Shown here piece after piece: positions 29,756 to 40,454 of a stretch of DNA of 64,000 nt. Below the pieces are notes generated by a model that was not told the origin of the DNA, made no database searches, and saw only the letters and a list, made by a program, of their open reading frames with translations. The stretch covers positions 1 through 64,000 of the forward strand of contig MVBO01000080.1 of NCBI GenBank assembly GCA_002261195.1, in the 5' to 3' direction. Position 1 is the stretch's first letter. Every line of letters begins with the position of its first letter. A program made the position numbers and the translations under genes. Source of the DNA: Bifiguratus adelaidae. Lineage: Eukaryota; Mucoromycota; Endogonomycetes; Endogonales.

Positions 29756-31083
29756 TCAGACTACACGGTGCAATTTTATCTCAGACAACTCTGATCCGCT
29801 GGTTGGCCTGCGCGCGTTTCCACGCCACGCCATCCTAATAAAATTATATGCGCCATTAGAAGCAGTCACAGGATCGACTCCCACCCTCACCTTTTCGTTG
29901 GCTTTCATGCCGTAGAGCACTCGGTGCTTGATCCATTGACCGGCAGTGATGGGCTCGGCATGTGCAGTGTTCTGATCGTCAGTTTCCGCCGTGATAAGTG
30001 GAGAGCAGTCGATCGGTTGTAGGATGGTGTCGTTTTCAGGGCGTGAGAAATAAACAATCGAAAATCGTGTGAGGACGGATTGTTCGGCAGGTGGTTGAAC
30101 GACGCGATGAATATTGGATCGGAAGAGACCATTGGTCATGTAAGCGAGTGCATCGCCCAGGTTCACGGTACAGGAATTGGGCAAAGGTCGAACGTATGAC
30201 CACTCTTGCTTGCCAGGTTCCAGTACCTGAAGACCTCCGATATTGTTAAAGAGTAAGGTCTTTGGCGCGAATGGTTATTAGTGATGGACCGGGTAACATG
30301 TAACGCAGACCCTAATACTCACCACTGAACCGAAATCGGTGTGGGCTCCCATACTCAGTTCCGTGTCACTCAGCTCGCGTGGTGGAGCTTTTATCATGCG
30401 TATCATATCTCCAGAGACATAATCAAAGCGATGTTTGCTTGCTAGGTAGCCAGTCCCTCCAGCTTCCTCGGGTATCTGCAATATTGTAGCGATGGCCGTC
30501 AAGATACGAGTGACCATTGCGTGGCATCTCTGTGGAAAGCCCAAGGCAATGAGTTTACGTTGGTTCCGTTCTCTATACCTGGCATGCTCACCAGAGTATA
30601 AGCCTTGAGTTCTTCAAGGTGATCCCGGATGACTGGAGGTTGTTCGCGGCCATTGCTGAAACCAAACATATCATCCTTGCCAATCTAGATTTAACGCAGC
30701 AGTAAGATCAGCTGAGGCGATGTTTCAATCTACCGGCATCGGACATCCTGTAGACGAGCACTTACATTGAAGAATTCGTTCTTGTCTGGCGTACCTTTAT
30801 AATCTGTTATCATTTGACCCATTCTCTTGTATCCAAAGTAATTGCCATCCGTCCCCATATTATACTTGTCCTTGACCTCATCAGGCAAGTTCATAAAGGC
30901 ATCTGCAATGTCAAAGATAGGCCATGGATCCAAATCATGATTGATTAACGAGAAGAAACCCAGAGAGCGACACGCCTGCGACAAACGGTCCAACTCCTCT
31001 GGGTCCTCGAGTTTCTTGGCATCGATAACAGGTAACGTGGCATAGGGAACCGATGCAGGCCATTCAGCTGTCGCAACAGGCAT
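29756..31083 (-). CDS. 2-oxoglutarate/Fe(II)-dependent dioxygenase (isopenicillin-N-synthase-like)
   Basis: Four exons (31083-30766, 30684-30592, 30529-30323, 30259-29756) give 373 residues. The N-terminal DIOX_N part has LPVIDAKKL and ACRSLGFFSLINHDL. The iron triad is HTD in GAHTDFGSVTLLF and a later His in SNIHRVV, with the oxoglutarate-binding Arg in the RFSIVYFSRP stretch. Fungal members modify small molecules, including flavonoid, gibberellin and peptide-derived products, so the substrate cannot be named. The start ATG gives MPVATAEWPASVPYATLP. It is last of the three minus-strand metabolic genes here. Confidence 0.92.
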
Positions 31084-31566
31084 CGTCAAGGCGCAATAGC
31101 GGGAACAAGAGACGCTGACTCACAGGTTTAAGTGACCGGTGTCTATATTCACACACCCCGGAGCACCCCCCTTGTAAGCAAGCAGTCACATGCACGTGAG
31201 GTCGAGCGCTCGGCCTATTCTCGCTTTTACGGTAGGCCATAAGGCACTTGGTCCCACCTTGCTCTTGAAGACGCTCCATGTGATCGTAATTGGACACTCT
31301 AGTGCTCCAGTGGTCAATGGTGCGTAGCCAACGAAAGCCATTGTCATTAACCTTAATTAAATGAATTAAAAACGTCGATATAAGAATAAAAACGGTGTCA
31401 TTGTCTTTCTGATTTCCTTCTTTTCCGGTGTGATTCCAGGGGCGAATCGGTTGACATTAGGGACAACTCTTCATATTACCGCTGTTTGAGGCCTTTCATA
31501 GCGCATATACTGCAGTGCTGACATTGCGCAACCTCATTTTGTCTGTCTTTGTCCTTTCGCTTGACC
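31084..31566. other. Divergent promoter region, AT-rich
   Basis: Lies between two divergent starts: the dioxygenase and the unknown protein at 31567. It includes an AT-rich run around 31350-31390. No coding feature is visible. Confidence 0.5.
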
Positions 31567-32207
31567 ATGAGCAACGCATTCGGAGACCGGAAGCGGCGCG
31601 CAGACGAAGCTGGACTTGTACGTAAGCCGAAGCGAATGCCCTTTTGCTTTTGGATACTGACCAGCGTCTACGCTTCACATAGCTCGATGATGTGGTCGAC
31701 CAAGACGTGAATATGGATTGTCCCACGATGGATATGCCATCCTTTGATCTCGTCAACCTAAAGAGGCCCACGCTTTTGCAACATCATTCCGATAAACCGG
31801 ACACGGTTCACTCATTTTCTCACGACTCTCATGCGTATCATCAAGTCCCTGCTTACGGCATGGGATTCTACGACGCCGGTTTCTCCGCCCCCACCACTCC
31901 GCCTAATGATGGAAATTTGCCTTCTAGCCAGCTCAACATCTTTGTCGGCGACAACTCCACGCCAACCAGCGCAAATACAATAGAATACGCTTTTCCTCCC
32001 ACTCCAACGACATCTACTACTCCTTCTGTATCTACCCCCTTGAACGGGATCGCGGAAGTAGAACCAGAGTTACCATCCGGAACGTATTACATTCGTCGCC
32101 CATCTTCGCCTTCGTTGGGCATTACACTTGCGCATTATGACGCAAATAGAGGCAGTTACACGACGAGCATGATCACCATGACCAACACCGCGCCGCCAGC
32201 CATGTAA
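31567..32207 (+). CDS. Low-complexity protein of unknown function (191 aa)
   Basis: Two exons (31567-31617 and 31683-32207) give 191 residues. The first exon encodes MSNAFGDRKRRADEAGL, a basic start that could act as a nuclear signal. The rest is rich in Thr, Pro, Ser and Asp, with FSAPTTPPNDG and AFPPTPTTST, and seems disordered. I recognise no domain. It is placed between the dioxygenase and URI genes, and no functional link is evident. The splice is in phase and there is no other gene competing for the space. Confidence 0.65.
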
Positions 32208-32367
32208 TTAGACCTTGCGCAACGCTTTTCGGCGAATAACCGAAGCGTTGCTTTTGTATAGAAAACCAATAGCCTCCTTTAGTGTGTATGTGTGTGTATT
32301 GTCTGGTTGTGGCTATTGTACAGTTGACGCACCCCAGTGTGCTCTACCAAAAAGTTTTTGTCTTTGT

Positions 32368-34176
32368 TTATCGCGATGCTTCCGTTAAACGTGCCGCCTT
32401 AAACCTCGATACCTTTTTCGGCTTGACATCCTCCTCTGGCTCTTCTACCTGTGAACTCAGGGGCAACTCTTCATCATGGACTTCATACATTGGTTTCTGC
32501 CGGTTCGCAAACGTCATTCCCGGCATCGTGGCCAGCAAATTCTGTCGTTTGCGATGATACTCTTCAATCACTTCTCTTTCAAGCATTTGATCTTCGATCG
32601 CCTCCTCGTCCAAGGGCTGCGTCACCTCCTTTTCCACCACAGTTTGAGCAATGGGATTGACAGGTGGCTGGGGCTTCACGGCTGGCGTGGAATTTAATGC
32701 GGTCGGGGTCGTCAAGGTGGGATGGGGCTTGGTAGACATGTAGATGGGTTCATGTAGTGAGTTCCAGGTATCTTCTTCATCGACGGCAGGTTGAAACATT
32801 GAGAAGATGTCGGCCGGTGAGATGATGCTTGGGGTTGGATTATCGTTTGCGGGTATCTCGACGTGCTTATTATCGTCTAGGTTGAAGGAAACCTTCTTTT
32901 TTGGACGCGTCGCAGGCGTTTCTTCAGCGGAGGTTGTTGGTTGATCTGTTTTGGAAAGATTACTTGGAGTAGAACTTTGTTGTTGTTCTAACATGGCTTG
33001 CTTGAAGCGTGATACTCGTGGTTTCGGTTTTGTGTGCGCCTTGGCCAGATCCGACATCGCAGCTTGCGTTGAAATGGATGAAGGAGATGTTGGAATTGGT
33101 ATCGGCACTTTAGGTCGTTGTGGAAACGTCATGCCTATGCTTTCTGGCTCTCTCTCGATCACTTGCGAAGACGGTAGGTCGTCCAGGAGCTTCACCGGCT
33201 CTTCGTCAAACTGATTGTCCTCTTCCTCTTCAAGCTCGTCGATCTTGTGGAGGTAGTCCAAAATACTTTCGCCAAGATCACTGTCATCATCGTAATGGGC
33301 AAAGTTCTCGGTCTCATCCTCACTGCCGTCTTTCTCTTCTTCCGACTCATCTCCATCTCTTTCTGCGACCTTGTCTCTTGCATTGCTCTCCTCCACGTCA
33401 TTGTCCGTGTCTACTGCTTCTTCTTCTTCTTCTAATTCCAATTCGTCCAGAAGCTGAAAAAGCTCTTTTGTCTCTTGATCGTTGTTGGACATTGTTAGTG
33501 GCTTTGATGTCGTCTGGACTTCTGCCGGGTGATGGACGATTCGCTCACGTGCAATATCTTCCGGCTCGAATTCGTCAATGTCAACAAAAGGTAGCCCTTC
33601 TTCGTTTAGCTACAACAGACAATAGTCAATATCATGCCAAATTTACATCTAGTGATCACTACCTTGCGCTCTTCCAATGGCAAAACATCGGGCGCAAGAC
33701 CCGATCTTGATTTCATTGACTCAATTTGTTGTTCCAGCAAAGTGATGTTTTCCTGGACCACTAATGCGCCAACGAGTTAGTTACATGTCACGCACTACAA
33801 ATTACTCACATTCTTGCCGTCTGTCCACCATGGCAGCCGCTTGGGACGCCGATCGTTCAGCGAACCAGTTATCACCGAGGAGAACCAAAATCTCGTTTGT
33901 GTGAACCAACTTTCCGGGCATGAACGCCAACTTCCCTATTGGAACCTATATAGAACGGAATCAGTTAGGAATCGGTGCAAAGCCTGACCGAAATCAGCTT
34001 ACCATGACCTGGTGAGACGTTTCCTTGGGTAACTGCAACAATGTCGTTTTGAGTTGACTGTACTCTTCCTTGTATCGTCGCCATCGCTCTAGTTCCTTCC
34101 TCGTTTGTGTTTCGGCTTCTTGAACCTTGGTAATGTATTCTAATGCTTGATGAGCAGACACATTGCTTTGATCCAT
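32368..34176 (-). CDS. BUD27: URI/Bud27, unconventional prefoldin RPB5 interactor
   Basis: Prefoldin-like protein that helps assemble RNA polymerases and links to TOR signalling. Four exons (34176-34003, 33945-33810, 33760-33663, 33609-32368) give 549 residues. The prefoldin alpha helix starts ALEYITKVQEAETQTRKEL. The signature beta region is VPIGKLAFMPGKLVHTNE, followed by VLLGDNWFAERSASQA. After a very acidic stretch (LEEEEEAVDTDNDVEE) the C-terminus is basic. The conserved SRFKAAR-type motif is present twice: KPRVSRFKQAM mid-protein and KKVSRFKAARL at the end. Confidence 0.93.
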
Positions 34177-34226
34177 GATGTGTAGACTGCCGCAGTCAAA
34201 ACGGACAAATTCTCATTTCGCGCTTT

Positions 34227-34436
34227 TTACGCGTCAAATGCGCTCGAGATGTCCTTAACCACGCAATCAAGCTTAGCGATGGCATTGTGCTGCCATCCAT
34301 CGACCTTGATCCTGGCAGCATGTTCAATTGTGGTCCAGATGGTTTGAGGGATGTCTGACAAGGAGTCGCCGGGGGCTTTGGTGAGGCTAGGATTCAACAC
34401 GATATCAATTGTCTTAACTTTACGTAATAGATACAT
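34227..34436 (-). CDS. Possible small protein (69 aa)
   Basis: Open frame in the 296 bp between URI and the Mpo1-like gene. It starts MYLLRKVKTIDIVLNPSLTK and has a protein-like composition with no stop-rich or repetitive character; the second half (AARIKVDGWQHNAIAKLD) could be a helix. I recognise no family. It might instead be a chance frame in the 3' region of the Mpo1-like gene. Confidence 0.35.
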   Translation of the reverse strand: MYLLRKVKTIDIVLNPSLTKAPGDSLSDIPQTIWTTIEHAARIKVDGWQHNAIAKLDCVVKDISSAFDA

Positions 34437-34471
34437 TAATACAATAGTTCAACCAACATTATTTGATTGGT

Positions 34472-35010
34472 CTAGAAGCGGCGCTTGCCCGATACAACTT
34501 CTGACCACATCTTCCAATCTCCCATAAGAGACCATAGCGGATATCGGAATGTCGCTGGTTTGCTAAAGAGCATGTAAGTACTCAAAGTCATTGCATCTCA
34601 TCACAACGCTTCTTGCTCACTTTTTCTCAAAGATAAAGTGGCCGAGCCATGCCCAAAAGTAACCTGTAAGTTAGGATTGGTCAGCAAGAAATGAACCATG
34701 TCTGCCGGGATGGTTGCTGCAAATCAATTGATCAATTACCTTGGACCACGGCCAAGGGTATTATCTTGGCTTTCTTGATGTAGGCAGCATAGGCTAATAT
34801 GAGCACCACATTGGTGGTTCCTTGAAACAAGGTCAGCGTGACGAAACGGTAAAGCCACGCACACCTACCGAACAGGTGCAAACGACGGTTCGTCTTGTTG
34901 CAATGTTCACCAAGGTAGAAAGGATAGAAGTCGTTAAATGACTTGAAACCTGCCGCAGGTTCAGTTCGTTGCGAGTAGTTGTGATTGACTATGGCGCGAC
35001 TCGTAGACAT
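34472..35010 (-). CDS. Mpo1-like (DUF962) protein
   Basis: Four exons (35010-34869, 34820-34740, 34663-34621, 34562-34472) give 118 residues, typical of the short members. The conserved pattern is FYPFYLGEHCNKTNRRLHLFG, ending YFWAWLGHFIFEKNKPATF and YPLWSLMGDWKMW. Yeast Mpo1 (YGL010w) is an ER dioxygenase that removes carbon from 2-hydroxy fatty acids; the His in LGEH, RLHLFG and LGHF are plausible iron ligands. This protein is shorter than Mpo1, so function by analogy is only moderately sure. Membrane segments are TNVVLILAYAAYI and PLAVVQGYFWAW. Confidence 0.85.
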
Positions 35011-35245
35011 GGTTGACAAGGTATGGTGGGAAATTCTTCGGATTGCCTAAAGAAGGCATTTGGAGTCATGGTGTTGCAAAGCGCAGTCTATGTGCCTGGT
35101 GCTAATAATGGCTTTGATGTAGCCAGACTACCAGGGTGCACGAGGCATGTGAAGGTCCATGACTTGGAGTAAAAGAGCAACACGACTTCTTCAGTGCTGT
35201 GGATCAGGTGTGCAGGAAAGAAGTTTATGCGGTTAATCTACATAT

Positions 35246-35905
35246 TCACCATTGTATGAAACTATGGGTGTTATCCCACGTGGAACGTACTGTGACACCG
35301 CAGGTCCACTTGCCCCCAGTGGAATCGATGGCGACGTCAATGTTGAGCGTGACTGGTTGTTGAAGCAAGAGATAGAAACCATTATTAGGCATGCCCGTAG
35401 AGGTATCAGAAAAGTAGCCTACAACGCCTTTGGGATGATCCAAACCATACGTATACTCCGCCGCCACCCTTCGCAGTAACGGTGAACCTGTTTCCGCCGG
35501 ATGGAACCAGGTCAATCATTGGGTCCGTCAAGTTGGCGTGGCTAATGTAGCCTGGTTGCCAGAGGGCTCGTTGGTGTGAGTGTTGCCAGCAGACCTCATC
35601 TTTATTTGGAAATGGGCTCCAGTATTGTTTTCGTCCCCTCAAGATGGCAGAATGGTGGCGAGTCCCTGGGCAGAAGACAGAATCATTGAATTGAGAGCTC
35701 CAATGGAGCAGCGCGTGGTGTGTGTGTGCTCAACGTTTTACCAGCGAACTCGTAGAATGTCCAATCGCTCATACTCCAAGCACCATTCGTTGGATTGGTC
35801 AGATCCGGCTCGCCGACGACATACCTGGTACTCTTGGCTTGAAGCGGCTAACCAATAGCTGATCCAGCAGGCTATGGATAGCTGTAATAGTGCTAAATGT
35901 GCCAT
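35246..35905 (-). pseudogene. Remnant of a gene for a secreted protein
   Basis: Starts at ATG 35905 with MAHLALLQLSIACWISYWLA, a good signal peptide, 45 nt after a TATATAAG (35950-35957, minus strand). After SSQEYQ the frame leads to stops, but coding-like text continues in other frames: NPTNGAWSMSDWTFYEFAG, then LTDPMIDLVPSGGNRFTV and GFYLLLQQPVTLNIDVAI. The text is not explained by clear GT-AG introns. I do not recognise the family, only that it was probably secreted. Likely a decayed gene; a multi-intron gene with unusual splicing is the alternative. Confidence 0.45.
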
Positions 35906-36628
35906 CACCGCGCAGTTGATTGCTCTTGATACCGACACAGAGTCACTCACTTATATAGAAAGAAATTCCGAGCGCCCTATCCCGACTCTGAACCGTGGTA
36001 CGCGAGAGTGCCCTTGCTCCATTTGTACTATATAGTATTGCACAACCTTCCGTTAGGACTCTGGATGTGGAATTATTTGGAAACGGGAAAGCGATATTTC
36101 ACGGGGGATGGCACCATCGGAAATACCGCGTCTTCCCACATTCTTGAAAATGAGCTTCATCCCACAAGTTTGGCATTGGTTCAAACCCAAGGTCCCATAA
36201 ACCCGTTGCCCGCGGGGTGCAGGTCAAGATGAAAACATTGAAAGCAATATCATTCAGGTTCTTTCAACATTTTCTCGTGTTTTCCCACGTCCTTAACGTC
36301 CTTAGCGTCCATCACGAGTCCTACTCCTTTGCAGATCTTTCATATCAGGCTAGCGCTGGAAGATCACCCCGCGGATCCATGATGAATGAGCAATACTTTG
36401 AAAGGATTGACGCGTGCGATCGTCCACTGCCTCAAAACAATTCCGTGCCTCCTCTATAACCAAGTAATTGGTTGGCGTGGGCATATTCACGCATTCACAC
36501 GCACACATCATGTATCTTGCAACCAGAAACACAGAGATCCCTCAATTTCAGCTTCATTATGAAAGGATCGCTGTACCACATTGGACCCTGTTTAAAAAGA
36601 TCGATGGCTTCCAGACTATGGTATCATC
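35906..36628. other. Spacer between two decayed genes, no gene seen
   Basis: Holds the TATA-like site of the remnant at 35246-35905 and the upstream region of the pseudogene at 36629. No open frame has recognisable coding features. Confidence 0.5.
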
Positions 36629-37782
36629 ATGAAGTCTTGGGTAGTGCTCGCATTGACCTTCGCTGCAGTTGTTTCGTCACCGCTTGCGAAGCGCGCGACA
36701 CCAGTCTACCTTCAGCCGGGACAAATGACCGGACCTGGCAAAACTTCCTCCTTCGGTGGCTAGCACCAACAATAAGGGCACATTGCAGTATCCCAATGCC
36801 GAATGCTTGCGTGACTTGGGGGTCACTGGAGTCGTCAATGGTCAAATTATCTGGGCTTTTGGCGATACCGTTGGCTTGATAGCAGATGGCACTCCGGATG
36901 TTGGCACCTCTGCGAGTGATAACGCTGGATTAGGCGACATGAGCAATCCAACGACGGTCTACGCCAAGAACGTGGATTCCAATGGCTGGCCCCAAGAGTG
37001 GCTTCCACTCACTGCTGCTGAGAACAGTACTGCTGGCCTCACTCATTGGGCCGAAGGTGGAAACTATGTGATCGAATACGCGACCAATAAAGGTCTGGTC
37101 TCGTTTCTCAAGAATGATCGTTCAAGTGGTAAAGACGACATCATTGGAACCGGTATTGCTACTGTGACCGCAGACGCTTCTGGACCCAAGGCAGTTACCT
37201 AGATGACACCATGTGGAACCCTTGGGAGACGTTCTGGGGCAACATTGGTGTCGCCTACAATGCCCTGGATCAACATGCCTATGTCCATGGACATGGACCA
37301 GCGTCTGCCGGTTTGGAGTCGTACGTTTACCTGGCCAAAGTGCTGACAGCTCAAGCACTCGACGTCAGCGCTTTTTTATACTGGGACAATTCAACTCAGT
37401 CATGGACCAATCTTCGTTTTGCCAATGGTGAACTGGAAACGGTCAACGTGAACCAGCACACAAGCCATCTTTGGAGCCAATCAATGAATTAGGCCAATCG
37501 AATGCCTTCTGGAGCAATTACTACAACACTTGGATGTTTGTTTACGGTGCCGGCGTCGGTTATACAGACATCATGGTCATGAAAGCAGACCAACTCGAGG
37601 AACCTTGGATCAAAGGAGTCACCATTGCATCCACCTGTCCAAACAATACCTGCAGTGCCATTCGATATGCCATTGCGCCTCATCCAGAGTTTAATCCCAC
37701 CGGCAAGACCCTGCTTGTCACCTGGACTGGTTCCAACAATATCCACGCAGTAGAGATCCAATGGGCATATTGTATTCAATGA
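36629..37782 (+). pseudogene. Secreted DUF4185-like / glycosidase-like protein, frameshifted
   Basis: Begins with a signal peptide (MKSWVVLALTFAAVVSSPLA, Lys-Arg after it) and a protein resembling secreted DUF4185/five-bladed-propeller hydrolases: VTGVVNGQIIWAFGDTVGL, later FWSNYYNTWMFVYGAGVGY. The frame changes near 36765 (a TAG follows FGG), near 37195 (TAG before MWNPWETFWGN) and near 37470 (TAG after SQSMN), after which NELGQSNAFW continues in another frame. Each change is of one base and no GT-AG intron solves it. Recently decayed, because the rest is intact. Substrate unknown. Confidence 0.7.
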
Positions 37783-37866
37783 TCGGTGTAGTATGACAGA
37801 TGCTATTTTGGTCCTCCGTGTTCTTACCGACCCTCAACTCAATAGAATACCTCGTGTGACATTCAA

Positions 37867-39453
37867 ATGTCGTCAGAAAGGCGTGTAAGTGGCCACATGG
37901 CTACAGTAGACACATCGCAACCCATAGAGCAATCGTCCTCACTGTCAGAGTCATCATTGACAGTTTTAAGTACTACTGCGGATGGTTTAAAAGATAGCAG
38001 GCAGTCAAGTGATACAGTCGAGCCCGAACCTACACCATCTACTGCCGATCCTCCGGTGAGCAAGGCAAAGGAGTCGAACCAACTACCGTTTGTGGACGTC
38101 GTTGTCACCTTGCCGGTCAAGCGAAGGCACTCTGCAGAACGACTAGACCGCTGGGTTTCATCCTTGTCATCCCGAACCGGCGCGCTTTCGCTGTCCAACG
38201 ATACGAAACGGCAGAGAACGATCGCTGCTGACTCCCCTACCGATACGGACTCCCACAACCCGTCAGAAACCGTGTTGACCAACGAACACATGAGCGCACT
38301 CTCAGACACCTCCAGAACAATACATATTCGGGACGTAGTGCACGATGCGGATGCGTGCATGTTTAGCGTTCGCTTAAACAATAAAGGTCTCATAAGTGAG
38401 TGTGTCTGACGACTCGCCTGTCTTTTGCAATCTGACCGAGCTTTCCGCGAGCAGCTGCGCTATGTTACCTACCTACACAGTATTCCAACGTTGTCGAATT
38501 TTACCATACGGTTCGTGTTGCCACGCCGGTCTCGTCGAATCCATGGCTAACGATATGTGCTGTAGGAAATTCCATCTCAATATCTTAATCATGGCTTAGG
38601 AGATTTACTGGCGACGGCAGCGTTCGCGTGGGCTTATCAAACTGAACATAAAGTCATTGCGACATGTCCATTCATCAAGCGCTTCGTCGATTCTCGCCGC
38701 AACGTCAAGGGAATGGAAGTCATTGACGTCTGTACACTTAATGTTCCAGAAGGATTAGGAATCGATGAGCCAAAGCTATCTTTATCCCTATACTGTCACT
38801 CTCCCCCGGATCCATGCACCGGACCCGAAATATCAAAGCGTGATGCTGATGTAAAGTCAACGCAATCTTCACAGCGCTCCAGTACTCCATTGTTATCACC
38901 CATTGCTTGCCCGGAATGTCATCCTCCGGCTCATCTACCATACCGCTATCCTTACGTCAACCCCGATTCTCCTTCCACATTATCGCATACCATTCACCAT
39001 CACGGCACGACAGTCATTTTTGAACGAGTTAGTCCAGAGCCAATAGGTGCCGCCAAGAAGGGACGAAGCAAGGACGATGCTGATAAAGCACATCGGGACG
39101 GCCAAGAAGATTCAGACAATGTGCGTGCTAGTAGGGATACTCGACATCCTCACCGCCCACCTACGCGGGCTCGATCCCTCTCTCCGCAGACTCCACGCAA
39201 AATGAGCAAGCACAATGTAGACTCCGATCTTCACCATTCTGATCACGAACACAATGACTGTCCCGGAAGCTCCGCCGAAGACACCAAGGACCCCTCGCAA
39301 TTACAGCAAGAAACGGACGACATGGCGCGCAAAGTCCATGACAGGATTCGAACGCTCTCCTTGGATTCCTCAACCGTAGAAACGTCAGAGACGGAACAGG
39401 ACAAGACCAAGCGAACGTCGGTGCTGCGGAAGTTCGTTAAACGCTTTACCTAA
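37867..39453 (+). CDS. NATD1-like GNAT acetyltransferase with long disordered tails
   Basis: Three exons (37867-38395, 38455-38510, 38566-39453) give 490 residues. Only about 95 central residues are a small GNAT domain, like human NATD1 and bacterial YjdJ. Recognised parts are VRLNNKGLITALCYLP, VVEFYHTEIPSQYLNHGLG (the acetyl-CoA binding loop) and KVIATCPFIKRFV. The 56-nt middle exon was chosen because only this acceptor keeps the family sequence in phase. Before it are about 160 Ser/Thr-rich residues. After it are about 240 residues, rich in Ser, His, Pro and Asp, with the basic end RTSVLRKFVKRFT. The substrate is unknown. Most family members are only 90-150 residues. Confidence 0.8.
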
Positions 39454-39511
39454 TAAATTCCCTCCCCCATTTTGGCAAGTGGCGCAGTACCTTTCGGCCC
39501 GTGTAGAAGTG

Positions 39512-39519
39512 TATAAATA
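39512..39519 (+). promoter_or_regulatory. TATA box of the methyltransferase gene
   Basis: TATAAATA, 32-39 nt upstream of the ATG at 39551, in the spacer of about 97 bp after the NATD1-like gene. Confidence 0.55.
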
Positions 39520-39550
39520 TACAGAGAGCACAGCGTATATACAATAAACC

Positions 39551-40429
39551 ATGGAGACCACGCAAGCTAAAGCAGAGCGCCTTGCGCCTCTTATGATTGG
39601 TGTAGCCAAGGGCTCCCATCCGAGCGCCAGCAAGGTTCAAATCACCCAACTCAACCTGCGAGCCAAGCTCATTCACGCCTGGGGTATTCCTCAAGGTGCC
39701 TCGGTGCTCGAAGTAGGGTGTGGACAAGGTGACACTACCATCGTACTCGCCGACACGGTTGGCTCGACCGGCAAAGTGGTGGCCATCGACATTGCCGAGC
39801 CCACCTATGGCGCACCAGATACCATTGGTGATTCGATGCGGCATATTAAGGAGGGTAAATTGGGTGCACAACTTGACTATCACTTTGAGCTCGATATTCG
39901 GCAACCGCACCTACCACTCGCCTTGACATCAGAAGTCTTTGATGTGGTCGTGTTGGCTCAATGCTCGCTCTATTTCAGTGGATACCCGAAACTGGTAGAG
40001 ACCTTGAAAGCCTTGCGTCCCCTAGGCAAACGGCTCTGCTTCTCAGAATGGAACACAGAAATACCTATTCAACAGAGCCAATGGCCGCATTTTTTGGCAT
40101 TGATGATTCAGGCGCAGATCCAAGCCCGTCATCAATCCAGTACGGCGAATGTACGAACCCTCTTTACCCCGTTTCGGATCCGACAAGCGGCGGAGGAAGC
40201 TGGATGGCATATCGAGCGAGAATTTAACCTGTCGACGCCCGAGCTGCAAGATGCTGGTTGGGAAGTCAACGGTGTGTTGAGTGGATACCATGGTGATTTA
40301 GAGACGTTGGCTGGAGGTGACGAGAAATGGTTAGAGGTCATGCGAGCTCAAATCGAGATTCTCGCTGACGCCAAAAAGAAGGTGGACACATGCGAATGTA
40401 TTGATACCTGGGGATTTATCGCGGCATAG
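39551..40429 (+). CDS. SAM-dependent methyltransferase (class I)
   Basis: Intronless, 292 residues, start MEttqAKAERLAPLMIGVAK. The SAM-binding motif I is VLEVGCGQGDTTIVLAD, followed by GKVVAIDIAEP (motif post-I) and FDVVVLAQCSLYF (motif III region). The protein resembles small-molecule methyltransferases of the UbiE/MLO-type found in fungi. The substrate cannot be inferred. It has its own TATA box with a leader of about 30 nt, unlike most genes here, which suggests regulated expression. No signal peptide. Confidence 0.88.
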   Translation: METTQAKAERLAPLMIGVAKGSHPSASKVQITQLNLRAKLIHAWGIPQGASVLEVGCGQGDTTIVLADTVGSTGKVVAIDIAEPTYGAPDTIGDSMRHIKEGKLGAQLDYHFELDIRQPHLPLALTSEVFDVVVLAQCSLYFSGYPKLVETLKALRPLGKRLCFSEWNTEIPIQQSQWPHFLALMIQAQIQARHQSSTANVRTLFTPFRIRQAAEEAGWHIEREFNLSTPELQDAGWEVNGVLSGYHGDLETLAGGDEKWLEVMRAQIEILADAKKKVDTCECIDTWGFIAA

Positions 40430-40454
40430 TTTCTAAATGTATGATACACGTAAA

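Noticed and set aside
38441-38510. Alternative acceptor at 38440 for exon 2 of the NATD1-like gene
   Set aside because: It gives a frame that misses VVEFYHTEIP; the acceptor at 38454 restores the GNAT family sequence in phase.
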